Below are positions 63,182-64,000 of a stretch of 64,000 nt of DNA, one piece after another. This DNA comes from Tubulanus polymorphus. Lineage: Eukaryota; Nemertea; Palaeonemertea; Tubulaniformes; Tubulanidae. The notes below the pieces were generated by a model. The model saw only the letters and a list, made by a program, of their open reading frames with translations. It was not told the origin of the DNA and did not search any database. Made by a program: the position numbers and the translations under genes. The stretch lies in contig NC_134028.1 of NCBI RefSeq assembly GCF_964204645.1, positions 930,001 through 994,000 of the forward strand, given 5' to 3'. Each line of letters opens with the position of its first letter. Position 1 is the first letter of the stretch.

Positions 63182-64000
63182 TTAATGTCGTTTTTTTGCG
63201 CGACCCTCAGTTTGAATGGTGCGCGTGCACAAATCGACACATTCTCCGAACGATGGGCGACTCTGATCACGGCTGTAGTCCATCTCGGCTAATCTGGACA
63301 ACGACAAAATATAACAACAGGCGATTCGTAATATTGCTAATTTCGATAGTTTTTGATTATAAGAATAAGACGGTACTGCTCGTCTGAGATTCTCGAAAGC
63401 GGCGCTGATCGTGTGAACCCTCGACCGTTCACGGGCATTAGCCTCGATACGGCGTTCCATCGTCATACTTTTATAATTTTTGCGCGGTTTTCGACCGGAC
63501 TGGTCCTCGTCGTCTCCCTGATAGAACGAATTCGGAGACTGGTTGCCGGCTCGGTTCATCTCGTCACCGGACTGATTGTGCGAGAAGAACGCGCCGGACA
63601 TAGCGCCGTATTCGAATCCTTGAGGTACAGGTATAACCCCGGGTGGGAGGCGAATAGCGTCTAAATCCGGATCCGAACTGGACGAGACCCGAGACTCACG
63701 AGTTCTCAGCGTTAATTCCTCCTCGTCATCGTCTAAAGACGGAGTCGCCCCATCGTCGGAGCCATCCGAGCGGCGCGGACATATCTCAGGTGGTTCCAAC
63801 GAACCCTCCATCGACCCAGGACTATCCGGACAAAATCGTTTAGTGCTATAATCACTCAATCGTCGCGGCTGGCTCATTTTGCGTTTATTTTTACGCGGAT
63901 TGTGATGATTTTTGCCGCTGTTTTGAGAACCGGTCTTTTGGTTAATCCGTACGCATAATACATCATCATTATCGGACGATGTCGAATTGTTCGCATAATT
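63182..64000 (-). CDS. ATOH8: ATOH8/net-like bHLH transcription factor, 3' part
   Basis: A minus-strand frame is open from the window edge to the stop at 63,182-63,184, giving 272 residues. An in-frame ATG at 63,877 exists, but coding-like sequence continues above it (VLCVRINQKTG, resembling the N-terminal VCVKELNG of vertebrate ATOH8), so the true start is outside the window. Counted from that ATG, residues about 142-198 are the bHLH domain: basic region NARERSRVHTIS, helix 1 FENLRRAVP, loop SYSYNQKLSK, helix 2 ILRIACCYILSL. The C-terminal block SFGECVDLCTRT and final EGRAKKR are diagnostic of ATOH8/net over other atonal proteins. It is a nuclear E-box-binding regulator of differentiation. 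A Ser/Asp/Glu-rich region precedes the domain. No intron is seen in this part. Confidence 0.93.
   Translation of the reverse strand, partial: NYANNSTSSDNDDVLCVRINQKTGSQNSGKNHHNPRKNKRKMSQPRRLSDYSTKRFCPDSPGSMEGSLEPPEICPRRSDGSDDGATPSLDDDEEELTLRTRESRVSSSSDPDLDAIRLPPGVIPVPQGFEYGAMSGAFFSHNQSGDEMNRAGNQSPNSFYQGDDEDQSGRKPRKNYKSMTMERRIEANARERSRVHTISAAFENLRRAVPSYSYNQKLSKLAILRIACCYILSLSRLAEMDYSRDQSRPSFGECVDLCTRTIQTEGRAKKRH

Overview
The window is eukaryotic nuclear DNA, almost certainly from an invertebrate animal. The genes are split by GT-AG introns, intergenic space is wide and rich in simple repeats and decayed transposons, and the recognisable proteins are animal families: an ATOH8/net bHLH factor, SLC22 carriers, CCDC137, PBLD, CD20/MS4A-like four-span proteins and a PAN-domain secreted protein. 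A lophotrochozoan (mollusc, annelid or brachiopod) is my best guess. That is inference; no sequence here fixes the phylum.

Layout. 1-23,000 is gene-poor and very rich in tandem repeats: 38/39-, 48- and 62-bp minisatellites, three long CTG arrays (two of them with pure runs of 116 and 87 units), a polypurine array and a G-rich array. It also holds a TTAA-flanked inverted-repeat element and one probable first coding exon on the minus strand (19,864-19,952). 23,089-30,391 carries two tandem minus-strand SLC22 transporter genes, each resolved into eight exons. 31,750-40,696 carries four tandem plus-strand MS4A-like genes with intronless coding regions, three of them with a recognisable upstream non-coding exon. 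43,496-45,632 is a three-exon secreted PAN plus lectin-like gene. 46,254-47,966 is a four-exon minus-strand cysteine-rich protein I do not recognise. 48,530-48,960 is a LINE endonuclease relic. 50,205-52,625 (CCDC137, seven exons) and 52,877-54,964 (PBLD, nine exons) are closely spaced plus-strand genes. 54,965-63,181 is AT-rich and repeat-rich with no firm gene. 63,182-64,000 is the 3' part of an ATOH8/net gene on the minus strand, running off the window.

The genes do not form a pathway. The main theme is local duplication and sequence exchange. The two SLC22 copies share a 241-bp block, identical at every base, around exon 4, although their other exons have diverged. The MS4A-like copies share a nearly identical N-terminal half even where the membrane domain is strongly diverged. 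A second theme is transposon-derived sequence turning into tandem repeats: one minisatellite repeats the end of a local inverted-repeat element, and another repeats a dispersed unit with a hammerhead-ribozyme-like core. I do not see a complete undescribed system. The best candidates for novelty are the MS4A-like array, the cysteine-rich orphan and the PAN/lectin-like mosaic. Exon models were built by eye from reading frame, splice consensus and paralogue comparison.
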